NCBI RefSeq assembly: GCF_900109455.1
Contig: NZ_FOAG01000002.1
Location: 248,001-312,000, forward strand
Direction of reading: 5' to 3'
Source of the DNA: Roseovarius azorensis
Lineage (GTDB): Bacteria > Pseudomonadota > Alphaproteobacteria > Rhodobacterales > Rhodobacteraceae
Length of the DNA stretch: 64,000 nt
Under the pieces are notes generated by a model. That model did no database searches. It was not told the origin of the DNA and saw only the letters and a program-made list of their open reading frames with translations. A program made the position numbers and the translations under genes. The stretch's first letter is position 1; each line of letters starts with the position of its first letter. Below are positions 25,408 to 35,133 of this stretch, in pieces.

Positions 25408-25436
25408 GTGCGGATTTTTTTGATCAAATTCCGCAC
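25408..25436. promoter_or_regulatory. operator candidate in the GntR/potF divergent promoter
   Basis: Inverted arms GTGCGGA and TCCGCAC separated by 15 nt. The spacer holds the palindrome TTGATCAA and the 9-mer TGATCAAAT (25421-25429) also present in the operator candidate at 24601-24617. It lies 45 bp before the PotF-like ATG and about 80 bp before the GntR start. Confidence 0.5.
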
Positions 25437-25480
25437 GGGGCGAGAAACAACAGACCACAGCAGACCAACGGGAGATCATT

Positions 25481-26566
25481 ATGCGAAATCTTATACTGAC
25501 CACCACCGCCGCACTGGCGCTCGGCGCATTTGCCGCGCAGGCGCAGGAGGTGCGGGTCTACAACTGGTCCGATTACATTGATGAGGACCTGCTGACCAAA
25601 TTCGAAGAGGAAACCGGGCTAAAGCTGGTCTATGACGTCTTTGACAGCAACGAGGTTCTGGAAACCAAGATGCTGGCGGGCGGCTCTGGCTATGACGTGG
25701 TTGTGCCGTCGGGCACCTTCCTGCAACGTCAGATTCAGGCGGGGGCATTTCAGAAACTCGACATGTCCAAGCTGCCCAATCACGAGAACATGTGGGACGT
25801 GGTCAGCAGCCGGACCGCGCAGTACGACCCGGACAACGCCTATTCGATCAACTACATGTGGGGCACCACCGGCATCGGCGTGAATGTGGGCAAGGTCACC
25901 GAGATCCTTGGCGAGGATGCGCCGATCGACAGTCTGGAGCTGGTGCTCAACCCGTCCAACATGGCGAAGCTGGCCGAATGTGGCGTGCATTTCCTGGATG
26001 CGCCCGCCGAGATGATCCCGATGGCGTTGAAATACATCAACGAGGATCCCAACAGCCACGACCCGGACGTGATTGGCAGGACCGAAGAGGTGTTGATGGC
26101 CGTGCGTCCCTATATCCAGAAATTCCACAGTTCGGAATATATCAACGCGCTGGCCAATGGCGACATCTGCGTCGCGGTTGGCTGGTCGGGCGATATCCTG
26201 CAGGCGCGTGATCGCGCGGCAGAGGCCGGCAATGACGTCGAAATCGCCTATAACGCGCCCAAGGAAGGCGCGCAGATGTGGTTCGACCAGATGGCGATTC
26301 CGGTCGATGCGCCCAATCCCGACGGCGCGCATGCATTCCTGAATTTCATCATGGATGCCGAAAACATGGCCGCCGCGTCGAACTATGTCTATTACGCCAA
26401 CGGGAACCTCGCCTCTCAGGAATACCTGGCCGAGGACGTGATCGGCGATCCGGCGATCTACCCCTCGGCAGAGGCGATCGACAACCTGTTCACCACCACG
26501 CCCTACGACGCCCAGGTGCAGCGGGTGGTGACCCGGCTCTGGACCAAGATCAAGTCTGGCACCTGA
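25481..26566 (+). CDS. polyamine ABC transporter substrate-binding protein, PotF-like
   Basis: 361 residues. Signal peptide MRNLILTTTAALALGAFAAQAQ, mature start EVRVYNWSDYIDEDLLTKFEEETGLKLVYDVFDSNEVLETKMLAGGSGYDVVVPSG. The YNWSDYI and DSNEVLE/KMLAGGSGYD blocks are characteristic of putrescine-binding PotF, and WSGDILQARDRA is the equivalent of its ligand-binding tryptophan-aspartate region. Periplasmic. RBS GGGAG precedes the ATG. First gene of a plus-strand operon (SBP, ATPase, two permeases, FAD oxidase). Confidence 0.9.
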   Translation: MRNLILTTTAALALGAFAAQAQEVRVYNWSDYIDEDLLTKFEEETGLKLVYDVFDSNEVLETKMLAGGSGYDVVVPSGTFLQRQIQAGAFQKLDMSKLPNHENMWDVVSSRTAQYDPDNAYSINYMWGTTGIGVNVGKVTEILGEDAPIDSLELVLNPSNMAKLAECGVHFLDAPAEMIPMALKYINEDPNSHDPDVIGRTEEVLMAVRPYIQKFHSSEYINALANGDICVAVGWSGDILQARDRAAEAGNDVEIAYNAPKEGAQMWFDQMAIPVDAPNPDGAHAFLNFIMDAENMAAASNYVYYANGNLASQEYLAEDVIGDPAIYPSAEAIDNLFTTTPYDAQVQRVVTRLWTKIKSGT

Positions 26567-26581
26567 CCGCACAGGACGCCC

Positions 26582-26614
26582 GCCCGCGCAGGACATCGCC
26601 TGCGCGGGCTTTTT
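26582..26614 (+). terminator. intrinsic terminator/attenuator between potF- and potG-like genes
   Basis: GCCCGCGCAGG, loop ACATCG, CCTGCGCGGGC, then TTTTT: a perfect 11-bp stem with a T-run, 15 bp after the binding-protein stop and 22 bp before the ATPase start. Because the operon clearly continues, it should act as a partial terminator that raises the binding protein to transporter ratio. Confidence 0.85.
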
Positions 26615-26635
26615 CAGATATGGCCGGGAACTGGT

Positions 26636-27760
26636 ATGGCACAGACTGTTTTTGAACCCTGGAACGATCCAGAGGCAAAGCCGCTCATTCAATTCAAGGG
26701 TGTAACCAAGCGTTTCGGTGATTTTACCGCAATCGACAACCAGACCTTCGACATTTACGAACGCGAATTCTTTGCCCTTCTCGGTCCTTCGGGCTGTGGC
26801 AAGACCACGATGATGCGCATGCTCGCCGGGTTCGAGAAACCGACCGAGGGCACGATCCTTCTGGGCGGTCAGGACATGGCCCCGATCCCGCCCAACAAGC
26901 GCGCGGTCAACATGATGTTCCAGTCCTACGCGCTGTTTCCGCACCTGTCGGTCTGGGAAAACATCGCCTTTGGTCTCAAGCGCGACGGCAAGCCAAAGGA
27001 CGTGATCGCCGCCCGTGTCGACGAGATGCTCAAACTGACGCGCCTGCAACAGTTCGCCAGGCGCAAGCCGCACCAGATTTCCGGCGGCCAGCGTCAGCGC
27101 GTCGCGCTCGCCCGCAGTCTGGCCAAGGCGCCAAAGCTGCTCTTGCTGGACGAACCGATGGGCGCGCTCGACGCCAAGCTGCGGCAGGCCACGCAATTCG
27201 AGCTGATGGACATACAGGAAAAGACCGGCACCACATTCGTTATCGTCACCCACGATCAGGAAGAGGCGATGACCGTGGCAAGCCGCGTCGCGGTGATGGA
27301 TCACGGCCGCATCATTCAGGCCGACACCCCTGCCAATATCTACGAGATGCCCAATTCGGTCTATGTGGCCGATTTCATCGGCGAGGTGACGATCATCCCC
27401 GGCAAGGCACACAAGCGCGGCAATGGCTATGACATCGCCTTTGCCGAGGGCCAGCCCACCCTCCATTCCGAGACCGACGCGGCACTTGACAACGGTCAGA
27501 CCTGCTATCTGGCGCTGCGCCCCGAGAAAGTCTCTATTTCAGCGGAAAAGCCCGCCGATCGCACCAATACCGTGCAGGGCAGGATCATCGACATCGCCTA
27601 TCTGGGCAATCTCTCGACCTATCATGTGCAATTGCCCAACGGCCAGATGATCAAGGCGCAGGCGGCCAATACCCGCCGCCTCTCGCGCCGCGACTTCAGC
27701 TGGGAAGACACGGTCTGGCTGTCGTGGACCGACACCGCCGCCGTGCTGCTGAAAGGGTGA
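26636..27760 (+). CDS. polyamine ABC transporter ATP-binding protein, PotG-like
   Basis: 374 residues: Walker A GPSGCGKTT, Q-loop MFQSYALFPHL, signature ISGGQRQR, Walker B LLLLDEP, and H-loop IVTHDQEEAMT. A C-terminal TOBE domain follows (CYLALRPEKVSIS ... GRIIDIAYLGNLSTYHVQLPNGQ). An N-terminal extension of about 20 residues (FEPWNDPEAKPLIQFKGV) is typical of PotG over PotA. It follows the attenuator and precedes the two permeases. Confidence 0.9.
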   Translation: MAQTVFEPWNDPEAKPLIQFKGVTKRFGDFTAIDNQTFDIYEREFFALLGPSGCGKTTMMRMLAGFEKPTEGTILLGGQDMAPIPPNKRAVNMMFQSYALFPHLSVWENIAFGLKRDGKPKDVIAARVDEMLKLTRLQQFARRKPHQISGGQRQRVALARSLAKAPKLLLLDEPMGALDAKLRQATQFELMDIQEKTGTTFVIVTHDQEEAMTVASRVAVMDHGRIIQADTPANIYEMPNSVYVADFIGEVTIIPGKAHKRGNGYDIAFAEGQPTLHSETDAALDNGQTCYLALRPEKVSISAEKPADRTNTVQGRIIDIAYLGNLSTYHVQLPNGQMIKAQAANTRRLSRRDFSWEDTVWLSWTDTAAVLLKG

Positions 27761-27764
27761 CGTG

Positions 27765-28655
27765 ATGCGCCGCTTTGCCCTGATCGCCCTGCCCTGCGCC
27801 TGGCTTCTGGCGCTGTTTCTGGTGCCGTTCCTGATCGTCCTGAAAATCAGCCTCAGTGACATCGCACTTGCGATTCCACCCTATACGCCGACGCTTGATC
27901 TTTCAGCGGGCTGGCAGGGGATCAGGGCATTCTTCAGCGCACTGGACTTTGACAATTTCCGCTTTCTCGCCACCGACGATCTCTATTGGAAATCCTACAT
28001 TTCCTCGCTTCAGATCGCCTTTCTTGCCACGTTGATGACGCTTTTCGTGGGCTATCCCATCGCTTACGGCATGGCCAATGCGCCCGATCACTGGCGCCCG
28101 ACCCTGATGATGCTGGTGATCCTGCCGTTCTGGACCTCGTTCCTGATCCGGGTCTATTCGTGGATGGGGATCCTCTCGACCGAGGGCTATCTCAATCAGC
28201 TTCTGCTCTGGCTCGGGGTGATTTCCACACCATTGACCATCCTCAACACGCCAACGGCGGTCTATATCGGCATCGTCTATACCTACCTGCCCTTCATGGT
28301 CCTGCCGATCTATTCGGCGCTGGAACGGATGGACGGATCGCTGCTTGAGGCGGCCGAGGATCTGGGCTGTTCGCGGGTCAAGGCATTCTGGCTCATCACC
28401 GTGCCGTTGTCGAAAACCGGCATCATCGCGGGGTGTTTCCTGGTGTTCATCCCGGTGATCGGCGAATTCGTCATCCCCTCACTTCTGGGCGGTTCGCAGA
28501 CGCTGATGATCGGCAAGGTGCTTTGGGAGGAATTCTTCAACAACCGCGACTGGCCCGTCGCCTCTGCGGTCGCCGTGGTGCTGCTGCTGATCCTGATCGT
28601 GCCCATCGTGCTCTTTCAGATGAACGAGCAGAAAAGCCGGGAGGCCGACCAATGA
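27765..28655 (+). CDS. polyamine ABC transporter permease, PotH-like
   Basis: 296 residues, about six membrane helices (LIALPCAWLLALFLVPFLIVLKISL; LQIAFLATLMTLFVGYPIAYGMA; LMMLVILPFWTSFLIRVYSWMGIL) and EAA loop EAAEDLGCSRVKAFWLITVPLSKTG. Starts at ATG 27765; a GTG three bases earlier is in frame. Four base pairs separate it from the ATPase stop. Its stop overlaps the next permease start as ATGA. Confidence 0.9.
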   Translation: MRRFALIALPCAWLLALFLVPFLIVLKISLSDIALAIPPYTPTLDLSAGWQGIRAFFSALDFDNFRFLATDDLYWKSYISSLQIAFLATLMTLFVGYPIAYGMANAPDHWRPTLMMLVILPFWTSFLIRVYSWMGILSTEGYLNQLLLWLGVISTPLTILNTPTAVYIGIVYTYLPFMVLPIYSALERMDGSLLEAAEDLGCSRVKAFWLITVPLSKTGIIAGCFLVFIPVIGEFVIPSLLGGSQTLMIGKVLWEEFFNNRDWPVASAVAVVLLLILIVPIVLFQMNEQKSREADQ

Positions 28656-29467
28656 GACGTCTCACATGGTTCAACACCACCTCGCTGACGCTGGGATTCG
28701 CATTCCTCTACCTGCCGATGATCATCCTCATCGTCTACAGTTTCAACGAATCGAAACTGGTGACGGTCTGGGCCGGATTCTCGACAAAATGGTATGGCAC
28801 GCTTGTGCAGAACCAGGCCTTTCTCGATGCGGCCTGGGTCACGCTCAAGGTGGCGCTGGCCTCGTCGACCATCGCCACGATCCTTGGCACCATGGCTGCC
28901 CTCGTGCTGGTGCGCGCCGGGCGGTTCTACGGGCGGACGCTGTTTTCCGGCATGATCTACGCGCCGCTGGTGATGCCAGAGGTGATCACCGGCCTTTCGC
29001 TGCTGCTCTTGTTCATCGGCATCGGGCTGGACCGGGGAATTTTCACCATCATCCTCGCGCATACGACATTCTCGATGTGCTTCGTCTCGGTCGTCGTGTC
29101 CTCGCGTCTGGTCACCTTCGACCGCTCGCTGGAAGAGGCGGCGCTTGATCTGGGCTGTTCGCATTTCGACGCCTTCCGCCTCGTCACCCTGCCGATCATC
29201 GCGCCTGCGGTGATCTCGGGCTGGCTTCTGGCCTTCACGCTCTCGCTGGACGATCTGGTGATCGCCAGCTTTACCGCCGGGCCCTCGGCCACCACGCTGC
29301 CGATCAAGATCTGGTCGTCGATCCGGCTGGGTGTCAGTCCCGAGATCAACGCGCTCTCCACCATCATGATCGGCATCGTGGCGGTGGGCGTGATCACCGC
29401 CTCGCTGATCACCAAACGCGCCAGCCTGCGCCAGCAGGCCGACGAACGCGCCGCCGTGCACGCATGA
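28652..29467 (+). CDS. polyamine ABC transporter permease, PotI-like
   Basis: 271 residues with six membrane helices (LGFAFLYLPMIILIVYSFNES near the N-terminus) and EAA loop EAALDLGCSHFDAFRLVTLPIIAPAV. Start ATG 28652 overlaps the PotH-like stop. Its stop overlaps the ATG of the FAD oxidoreductase (29464), so the four genes after potF are translationally chained. Confidence 0.9.
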   Translation: MRRLTWFNTTSLTLGFAFLYLPMIILIVYSFNESKLVTVWAGFSTKWYGTLVQNQAFLDAAWVTLKVALASSTIATILGTMAALVLVRAGRFYGRTLFSGMIYAPLVMPEVITGLSLLLLFIGIGLDRGIFTIILAHTTFSMCFVSVVVSSRLVTFDRSLEEAALDLGCSHFDAFRLVTLPIIAPAVISGWLLAFTLSLDDLVIASFTAGPSATTLPIKIWSSIRLGVSPEINALSTIMIGIVAVGVITASLITKRASLRQQADERAAVHA

Positions 29468-30789
29468 GGCGGGTCTTTCCGGCCCATACCTACGGGAACG
29501 GCCCACGCGCGCGGTGTTACTGGAACGATACCGCGCCGCTGCCCGACCACCCTGCCGCCGAGGGGCAGATAACCTGCGACGTGGCGGTGATCGGCGCGGG
29601 CTATACCGGGTTGTCCGCCGCGCTGCATCTGGCCGAGGCAGGTCAGGATGTGCGCGTATTCGAGGCCGAGACACCCGGTTGGGGCGCCTCCGGGCGCAAT
29701 GGCGGCTTTTGCTGCCTGGGCGGCTCTGCCGCCTCTGACGCGATGCTGCGCAGGATGCATGGCGAAGACGCCCGCCGCGCCTACCGCCGCGCCGAGATCG
29801 AGGCGGTCACCACGGTGAAATCCCTGATCGCGGATCACGCGATCAGCGCCGATACCCATTCCGAGGGCGAAACCGTGCTGGCGCATACGTCAAGGGCGGC
29901 CGAGGGTTTCCCGGACCGCGCCGCGCGCATCAAATCCGACTACGGCGTGACACCAACCCTGATTTCAGGCTCTGAACTGGCCCGGATGGGCATGCGTGGC
30001 CCGTTCCACGCCGCCCTCACCACGCCCATCGGCATCGCCCTCAACCCGCTGAAATACACCCTTGGCCTTGCACAGGCCGCCACCCGTGCGGGCGCGTGCA
30101 TCCATGCCAATTCGCCTGTCATCGCGATCCGGCAGGACGGGTGGTTCCACCTCACCACGCCACAGGCGCGGATCATCGCCCGCCGCCTGATCGTCGCCAC
30201 CAACGGCTATTCCTCGGACGATCTGCCCGACTGGATGCGCGCACGGTATATCCCGACCCAATCCAACGTGATCGTCACCCGCCCGCTGACCGATGACGAG
30301 CTTGCCGCGCAGGGCTGGACCAGCCGCCAGATGTGCTATGACCACCGCTTTTTCCTGCATTATTTCCGGCTGATGCCCGACAACCGGCTGCTCTTTGGCA
30401 TGCGCGGCGGGCTGTTCAGCTCGCCCCGGTTCGATGCCCGGATGCACCGCACCATCCGGCGGCATTTCGAGGCAATGTTCCCGGCATGGGCGCATGTCGA
30501 GACGCCGCACAGCTGGAATGGCCTCTTGTCGCTGGCCCCGGATCTCACGCCCTATGCCGGGCCGATCCCCGACATGCCGGGGGCCTTTACGGGGCTGTCC
30601 TACCACGGCAACGGCGTGTCGATGGGCACCTATGCCGGTGCCCTTCTCGCCGATCTGGCGATGGACCGCACGCCGCGCCATCCCTATCCCGAAATCCTGC
30701 GCAAGCCGCCCCGCCGCTGGCCCCTGGGCCGGTTGCGGCGCGCGATGCTCTGGCCACCCTACGCGATTGCAACGCTGACCGGGGGGTGA
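29464..30789 (+). CDS. FAD-dependent oxidoreductase, PuuB/DadA-like (gamma-glutamylputrescine oxidase candidate)
   Basis: 441 residues of the D-amino-acid-oxidase/DAO superfamily. FAD-binding GxGxxG in CDVAVIGAGYTGLSAALHLAEAGQDVRVFEAE; GWGASGRNGGFCCLGG is the FAD-ribityl region; C-terminal GLSYHGNGVSMGTYAGALLADL closes the FAD fold. Enzymes with a CYW start and this layout (PuuB/OrdL) oxidise gamma-glutamylated putrescine or related amines. Operon position after the PotFGHI-like transporter supports polyamine oxidation. No PuuA-like glutamylation ligase is in the window, so free amines are also possible substrates. Confidence 0.85.
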   Translation: MRRVFPAHTYGNGPRARCYWNDTAPLPDHPAAEGQITCDVAVIGAGYTGLSAALHLAEAGQDVRVFEAETPGWGASGRNGGFCCLGGSAASDAMLRRMHGEDARRAYRRAEIEAVTTVKSLIADHAISADTHSEGETVLAHTSRAAEGFPDRAARIKSDYGVTPTLISGSELARMGMRGPFHAALTTPIGIALNPLKYTLGLAQAATRAGACIHANSPVIAIRQDGWFHLTTPQARIIARRLIVATNGYSSDDLPDWMRARYIPTQSNVIVTRPLTDDELAAQGWTSRQMCYDHRFFLHYFRLMPDNRLLFGMRGGLFSSPRFDARMHRTIRRHFEAMFPAWAHVETPHSWNGLLSLAPDLTPYAGPIPDMPGAFTGLSYHGNGVSMGTYAGALLADLAMDRTPRHPYPEILRKPPRRWPLGRLRRAMLWPPYAIATLTGG

Positions 30790-30835
30790 CGAGAGGTGCG
30801 GCAGAATTGCTGCGAAGGTTGAGTTTGCCACACGC

Positions 30836-30925
30836 GCGCAACAAGGCGCGTAGCGCCCTCACCCTCCACAGCACGCGAATACCCCGCCCTATTCCGGCGT
30901 CCGTGCCGCACGCGCCTTGTTGCGC
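30836..30925. repeat. 16-bp perfect inverted repeat flanking two convergent gene ends
   Basis: GCGCAACAAGGCGCGT (30836-30851) and its exact reverse complement (30910-30925) are separated by 58 bp. The left arm is intergenic after the FAD oxidase; the right arm encodes the Lys-Ala-Arg-rich tail of the convergent EamA transporter. It could form a large bidirectional stem. Confidence 0.6.
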
Positions 30926-31809
30926 CGGATGCCCAGCTGCCGCTCGCGCAGGATGATGATGATGCCCGCCACGATCACCAGCGCCGCCCCCGACAGCATC
31001 GCGCCGGTCGGCACCTCGTCAAAGATGAAATAGCCGATACCCAGCGCAAACAGGATCGAGGCATAATCGAACGGCGCCACCACGCTGGCATCGGCAAAGC
31101 GATAGGATGAGGTCAGGAAAATCTGCCCCAGCCCGCCCAGCAGCCCGGCCAGAACCAGCAGCCCGAATTCCGGCCCCGAGGGCATGACCCAGCCAAACGG
31201 GATGGTCAGCAACGACAACAGCGTCGCGGTGACCGAGAAATAGAACACGATGGCGCTCGTCTCCTCGGACTGCACCAGTTTGCGCACATAGATCTGCGCC
31301 AGCGCCGCGCAGATCGCGCCGGTCAGCGCCAGCATCGCGCCCACCGCCTGCATGGTCTCGACCACAGCCCCGCTCAGCGCCGTCAGGCGCGGGGCCAGCA
31401 CGATCAGCACCCCGATCAGACCCAGCGCCACCGCGCCGATGCGGAATGCGCCGACCTGCTCGTTCAGGAACATCGCCGCAAAGATCACCACCAATAGCGG
31501 CGCGGCATAGCTCAGCGCCGTTACCTCGGGCAGCGGCAAGAGCCCCAGCGCGGCAAACCCCATCCCCATCGCCGCCGTGCCCACGAAACCGCGCCAGAAA
31601 TGGCTCATCGGCGAGCGCACCCTCAGCCCGGTGCGCAGATCGCCGCGCAGCGCCAGCCAGACCAGGATCACCGGAATCGCAAAGAACGACCGGAAGAATA
31701 CCGATTCCCCCGGCGGCACATGATCCGCCACCGCCTTGATCAGCGAGGACATGGTGATGAACAGCATCACCGAGATGAGCTTGAGCGCGATGCCGGTCAG
31801 GGGGCGCAT
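30889..31809 (-). CDS. DMT/EamA family transporter
   Basis: 306 residues with about ten membrane helices in two EamA repeats (KLISVMLFITMSSLIKAVAD; FRSFFAIPVILVWLALRGD; PEVTALSYAAPLLVVIFAAMFLNEQ; and second-half counterparts ending FDYASILFALGIGYFIFDEVPTGAMLSGAALVIVAGIIIILRE). The duplicated EamA architecture marks it as a drug/metabolite exporter of the inner membrane; substrate unknown. The tail is basic (RRNKARAARTPE). Convergent to the polyamine operon. Confidence 0.88.
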   Translation of the reverse strand: MRPLTGIALKLISVMLFITMSSLIKAVADHVPPGESVFFRSFFAIPVILVWLALRGDLRTGLRVRSPMSHFWRGFVGTAAMGMGFAALGLLPLPEVTALSYAAPLLVVIFAAMFLNEQVGAFRIGAVALGLIGVLIVLAPRLTALSGAVVETMQAVGAMLALTGAICAALAQIYVRKLVQSEETSAIVFYFSVTATLLSLLTIPFGWVMPSGPEFGLLVLAGLLGGLGQIFLTSSYRFADASVVAPFDYASILFALGIGYFIFDEVPTGAMLSGAALVIVAGIIIILRERQLGIRRNKARAARTPE

Positions 31810-31859
31810 TCTATCGGGTCCTTTGCCCCTCTGGCTGTCAATTCAGTCTCTGTTCCGGC

Positions 31860-32372
31860 TCAGGCGTCGGTTTCTGCCTCCTTGCGCGGCAATACCCAGT
31901 CGGCCCTCGGGAAATGACAGGTATAGCCCTGCGGAAACCGTTTCAGATAGTCCTGATGCTCCGGCTCCGCCTCCCAGAAATCGCCCGCCGGCTCGACCTC
32001 GGTCACCACCTTGCCGGGCCACAATCCGCTTGCCTCGACATCGGCGATGGTGCGCAGCGCCTCGGCCTTTTGTGCCTCATCGACGTAATAGATCGCCGAG
32101 CGATAGCTGATGCCGATATCATTGCCCTGCCGGTTCACCGTGGTCGGGTCGTGGATCTGAAAGAAGAATTCCAGCAACCGCCGATAGCTGATCCTGGCCG
32201 GATCGAACATGATCTCGATGCCTTCGGCATGGGTGCCGTGGTTGCGATAGGTCGCATTCGGCACGTCGCCACCCGTATAGCCCACACGGGTCGAGATCAC
32301 GCCCGGCAGCTTGCGGATCAGATCCTGCATGCCCCAGAAACAGCCCCCCGCCAATACCGCCCGTTCGGTCAT
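31860..32372 (-). CDS. msrA: peptide-methionine (S)-S-oxide reductase MsrA
   Basis: 170 residues. The catalytic GCFWG motif is at residues 10-14 (Cys11), followed by [29 protein letters not shown] and [27 protein letters not shown], all MsrA signatures. It reduces methionine-S-sulfoxide in proteins. The ATG overlaps the stop of msrB as ATGA, giving a two-gene msrB-msrA unit. A longer upstream frame exists only inside msrB. Confidence 0.95.
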   Translation of the reverse strand: MTERAVLAGGCFWGMQDLIRKLPGVISTRVGYTGGDVPNATYRNHGTHAEGIEIMFDPARISYRRLLEFFFQIHDPTTVNRQGNDIGISYRSAIYYVDEAQKAEALRTIADVEASGLWPGKVVTEVEPAGDFWEAEPEHQDYLKRFPQGYTCHFPRADWVLPRKEAETDA

Positions 32373-32842
32373 CTCACGTCCTCCACCTGATCGAGATACG
32401 CGCCGTATCCCTGTGCTTCCATGTCGTCGCGATGAATGAATCGCAGGCTTGCCGAGTTGATGCAATAGCGCAGGCCACCCCGGTCGCGCGGCCCGTCGGG
32501 AAAGACATGGCCCAGATGGCTGTCACCATCGCGGCTGCGCACCTCGGTGCGGATCATGCCCATGGTGAAATCGTTGATTTCTTTCACATGCGCGGGCTCG
32601 ATCGGCTTCGTGAAACTCGGCCAGCCGCAACCCGATTCATACTTGTCGGAACTGGCAAACAGCGGCTCGCCGCTCACCACGTCCACGTAAATCCCCGGCT
32701 CGTGATTGTGCAGATACTTGCCGGTGCCGGGGCGTTCGGTGCCGTTCTTCTGCGTCACCCGGTATTCCTCGGGCGAGAGTGCTGCTATTCTGTCGGGGTC
32801 TTTGCGATATGCGGTCACGCTGCATGTCTCCTGTTGCGTCAT
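32369..32842 (-). CDS. msrB: peptide-methionine (R)-S-oxide reductase MsrB
   Basis: 157 residues. Family blocks: [71 protein letters not shown] and the catalytic Cys in [11 protein letters not shown]. The CxxC zinc-site pairs of zinc-type MsrB are missing. Start at ATG 32842 chosen over a TTG at 32878. It reduces methionine-R-sulfoxide and complements MsrA in the same operon. Confidence 0.93.
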   Translation of the reverse strand: MTQQETCSVTAYRKDPDRIAALSPEEYRVTQKNGTERPGTGKYLHNHEPGIYVDVVSGEPLFASSDKYESGCGWPSFTKPIEPAHVKEINDFTMGMIRTEVRSRDGDSHLGHVFPDGPRDRGGLRYCINSASLRFIHRDDMEAQGYGAYLDQVEDVR

Positions 32843-32894
32843 CCATGCTATCAGATGGGACGAGTCGCAGAAAATCAAATACGCGCGCCGAGCC

Positions 32895-33929
32895 TTACCA
32901 GTCCATCACCACCTTGCCCGAATCCCCCGAGATCATCGCGGCAAACCCTTTCTCGAAATCGTCGATCCCGATCCGGTGGGTGACAAGGCCCGATACATCC
33001 AGCCCCGATTGCACCAACGCGATCATCTTGTACCAGGTCTCGTACATCTCGCGACCATAGATGCCCTTGATATGCAGCATCTTGAAAATGACCGCGTTCC
33101 AGTCCACCGCAAATTCCGTCGGCGCAATCCCCAGCAGCGCGAGTTTCCCGCCATTGTTCATCCGTGCGATCATCTGCTGCATCGCGGGCGCGGCCCCGGA
33201 CATTTCAAGCCCCACGTCGAACCCCTCGGTCATCCCGATCGCGGCCATCACATCGCGCAACTGCTCGGTGCCCACATCGACCACATGCTGCACGCCCATC
33301 CGGCGCGCCAGATCCAGACGGTAAGGGTTGATATCGGTGATCACCACCTTGCGCGCGCCCGCCTTCTGCGCCACCAGCGCCCCCATGATCCCGATCGGCC
33401 CGGCGCCGGTGACCAGCACATCCTCGCCCACCAGATCGAAACTCAGCGCGGTATGCACGGCATTGCCCAAGGGATCGAAAATCGCCGCGATCTCGTCGGG
33501 AATATCCGCCGGTATCGGCACCACGTTGCTCTCGGGGATGCACAGATACTCGGCAAAGCTGCCGGGGCGGTTGACCCCGACGCCCCTGGTGTTGCGGCAC
33601 AGGTGCCCGCGCCCGGCGCGGCAGTTGCGGCAGGTGCCGCAGACGATATGCCCCTCGCCGCTGACCCGCTGCCCGATGCGGTATTTCACCGCCGCAGGCC
33701 CGCAATCGACGATCTCGCCCACGAATTCATGCCCCACGACCATCGGCACCGGCACGGTTTTCGCGCTGAATTCGTCCCATTTCCAGATATGCACATCGGT
33801 GCCGCAGATCGCGGATTTCTTCACCTTGATCAGCACATCGCCCGGCCCCACCTCGGGCACCGGCACATAATCCATCCACAGCCCCGGCTCGGGTCGCAGT
33901 TTCACCAGCGCCTTCATCTCGTTCTGCAT
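32895..33929 (-). CDS. tdh: L-threonine 3-dehydrogenase
   Basis: 344 residues of the zinc medium-chain dehydrogenase family: catalytic zinc ligands in [16 protein letters not shown] and [11 protein letters not shown], the structural zinc loop [15 protein letters not shown], and the Rossmann motif [32 protein letters not shown] is typical of Tdh. It makes 2-amino-3-ketobutyrate from threonine, used by the adjacent Kbl. Its ATG overlaps the kbl stop as ATGA. Confidence 0.94.
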   Translation of the reverse strand: MQNEMKALVKLRPEPGLWMDYVPVPEVGPGDVLIKVKKSAICGTDVHIWKWDEFSAKTVPVPMVVGHEFVGEIVDCGPAAVKYRIGQRVSGEGHIVCGTCRNCRAGRGHLCRNTRGVGVNRPGSFAEYLCIPESNVVPIPADIPDEIAAIFDPLGNAVHTALSFDLVGEDVLVTGAGPIGIMGALVAQKAGARKVVITDINPYRLDLARRMGVQHVVDVGTEQLRDVMAAIGMTEGFDVGLEMSGAAPAMQQMIARMNNGGKLALLGIAPTEFAVDWNAVIFKMLHIKGIYGREMYETWYKMIALVQSGLDVSGLVTHRIGIDDFEKGFAAMISGDSGKVVMDW

Positions 33930-35122
33930 CAGATCACCCCCAACTCGCGCCCCACCGCGCCAAACGCCCCGATTGCCCGGTCCAGCATGTCGCGGCTCAG
34001 CGCGGCACTCATCTGCGTGCGGATCCGGTCCTGCCCCTTGGGCACCACCGGAAAACTGAACGCCGTTACATAGACACCCCGGTCATTCAACCTTGCCGCC
34101 ATCTCCTGCGCCAGTTTTGGATCGCGCAGCATCACCGGGATGATCGCGTGCTCTCCGGGCAACAGCTCGAACCCCAGCGCGCCCATCCCCTCGCGGAAAT
34201 AATCCGCATTCTCCCACAGCCGCGCCCGCCGCTCCGCCCCATCCTCCAGCATGTCGAACACCCTGAGCGATGCCCCCGCGATCACCGGCGCCAGCGTGTT
34301 CGAAAAGAGATAGGGCCGCGACCGCTGCCGCAGCCAGTCCACCACCCGCGCGCTCGCCGCCGTATACCCGCCCGAGGCACCGCCCAGCGCCTTGCCCAGC
34401 GTGCCGGTCAGGATATCGACCCGATCCATCACCCCGAACCGCTCGGGCGTGCCGCGCCCGGTCGGCCCGACAAACCCGGTGGCGTGACAGTCATCCACCA
34501 TCACCAGCGCATCGTAGCGCTCTGCCAGATCGCAGATCTCGTCGAGCGGTGCGTAATACCCATCCATCGAGAACACGCCGTCGGTGGCGATCAGCCGGTG
34601 CCGCGCGCCCGCCGCCTCCTTCAGGCACCGCTCCAGATCGGCCATGTCCCGGTTGGCATAGCGATACCGCTGCGCCTTGCACAGACGCACGCCGTCGATG
34701 ATGCTGGCATGGTTCAGCGCGTCAGAGATGATCGCATCCTCCGGCCCCAGGATCGTCTCGAACAGGCCCGTGTTCGCATCAAAGGCGGCGGCATAAAGGA
34801 TTGCATCCTGCTTGCCCAGAAACCCGGCGATCCGCGCCTCCAGCGCCTTGTGCTCTTCCTGCGTGCCGCAGATGAATCGCACGCTCGCCATGCCGAACCC
34901 GTAGCGATCCAGCGCCGCATGTGCCGCCGCGATGACCTGCGCGTTATCCGCCAGCCCGAGATAGTTGTTGGCGCAGAGGTTCACCACCTCGCGCCCGTCC
35001 GCCAGCCGGACCTCGCCCGCCTGCATCGAGGCGATCACCCGCTCGGACTTGTAAAGTCCCTCCTCGCGCAGACCCTCAAGCCACCCCGCCATGTCCGCGT
35101 CAAACCGATCCGCTGCCGTCAT
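33929..35122 (-). CDS. kbl: glycine C-acetyltransferase (2-amino-3-ketobutyrate CoA ligase)
   Basis: 397 residues, alpha-oxoamine synthase family (PLP fold type I). [43 protein letters not shown] and the PLP lysine in [15 protein letters not shown]. It splits 2-amino-3-ketobutyrate with CoA to glycine and acetyl-CoA. Start at 35122 has AGGGAGG 6-12 nt upstream. The kbl-tdh pair gives a complete threonine-to-glycine route. Confidence 0.94.
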   Translation of the reverse strand: MTAADRFDADMAGWLEGLREEGLYKSERVIASMQAGEVRLADGREVVNLCANNYLGLADNAQVIAAAHAALDRYGFGMASVRFICGTQEEHKALEARIAGFLGKQDAILYAAAFDANTGLFETILGPEDAIISDALNHASIIDGVRLCKAQRYRYANRDMADLERCLKEAAGARHRLIATDGVFSMDGYYAPLDEICDLAERYDALVMVDDCHATGFVGPTGRGTPERFGVMDRVDILTGTLGKALGGASGGYTAASARVVDWLRQRSRPYLFSNTLAPVIAGASLRVFDMLEDGAERRARLWENADYFREGMGALGFELLPGEHAIIPVMLRDPKLAQEMAARLNDRGVYVTAFSFPVVPKGQDRIRTQMSAALSRDMLDRAIGAFGAVGRELGVI

Positions 35123-35133
35123 GCCACCCTCCC

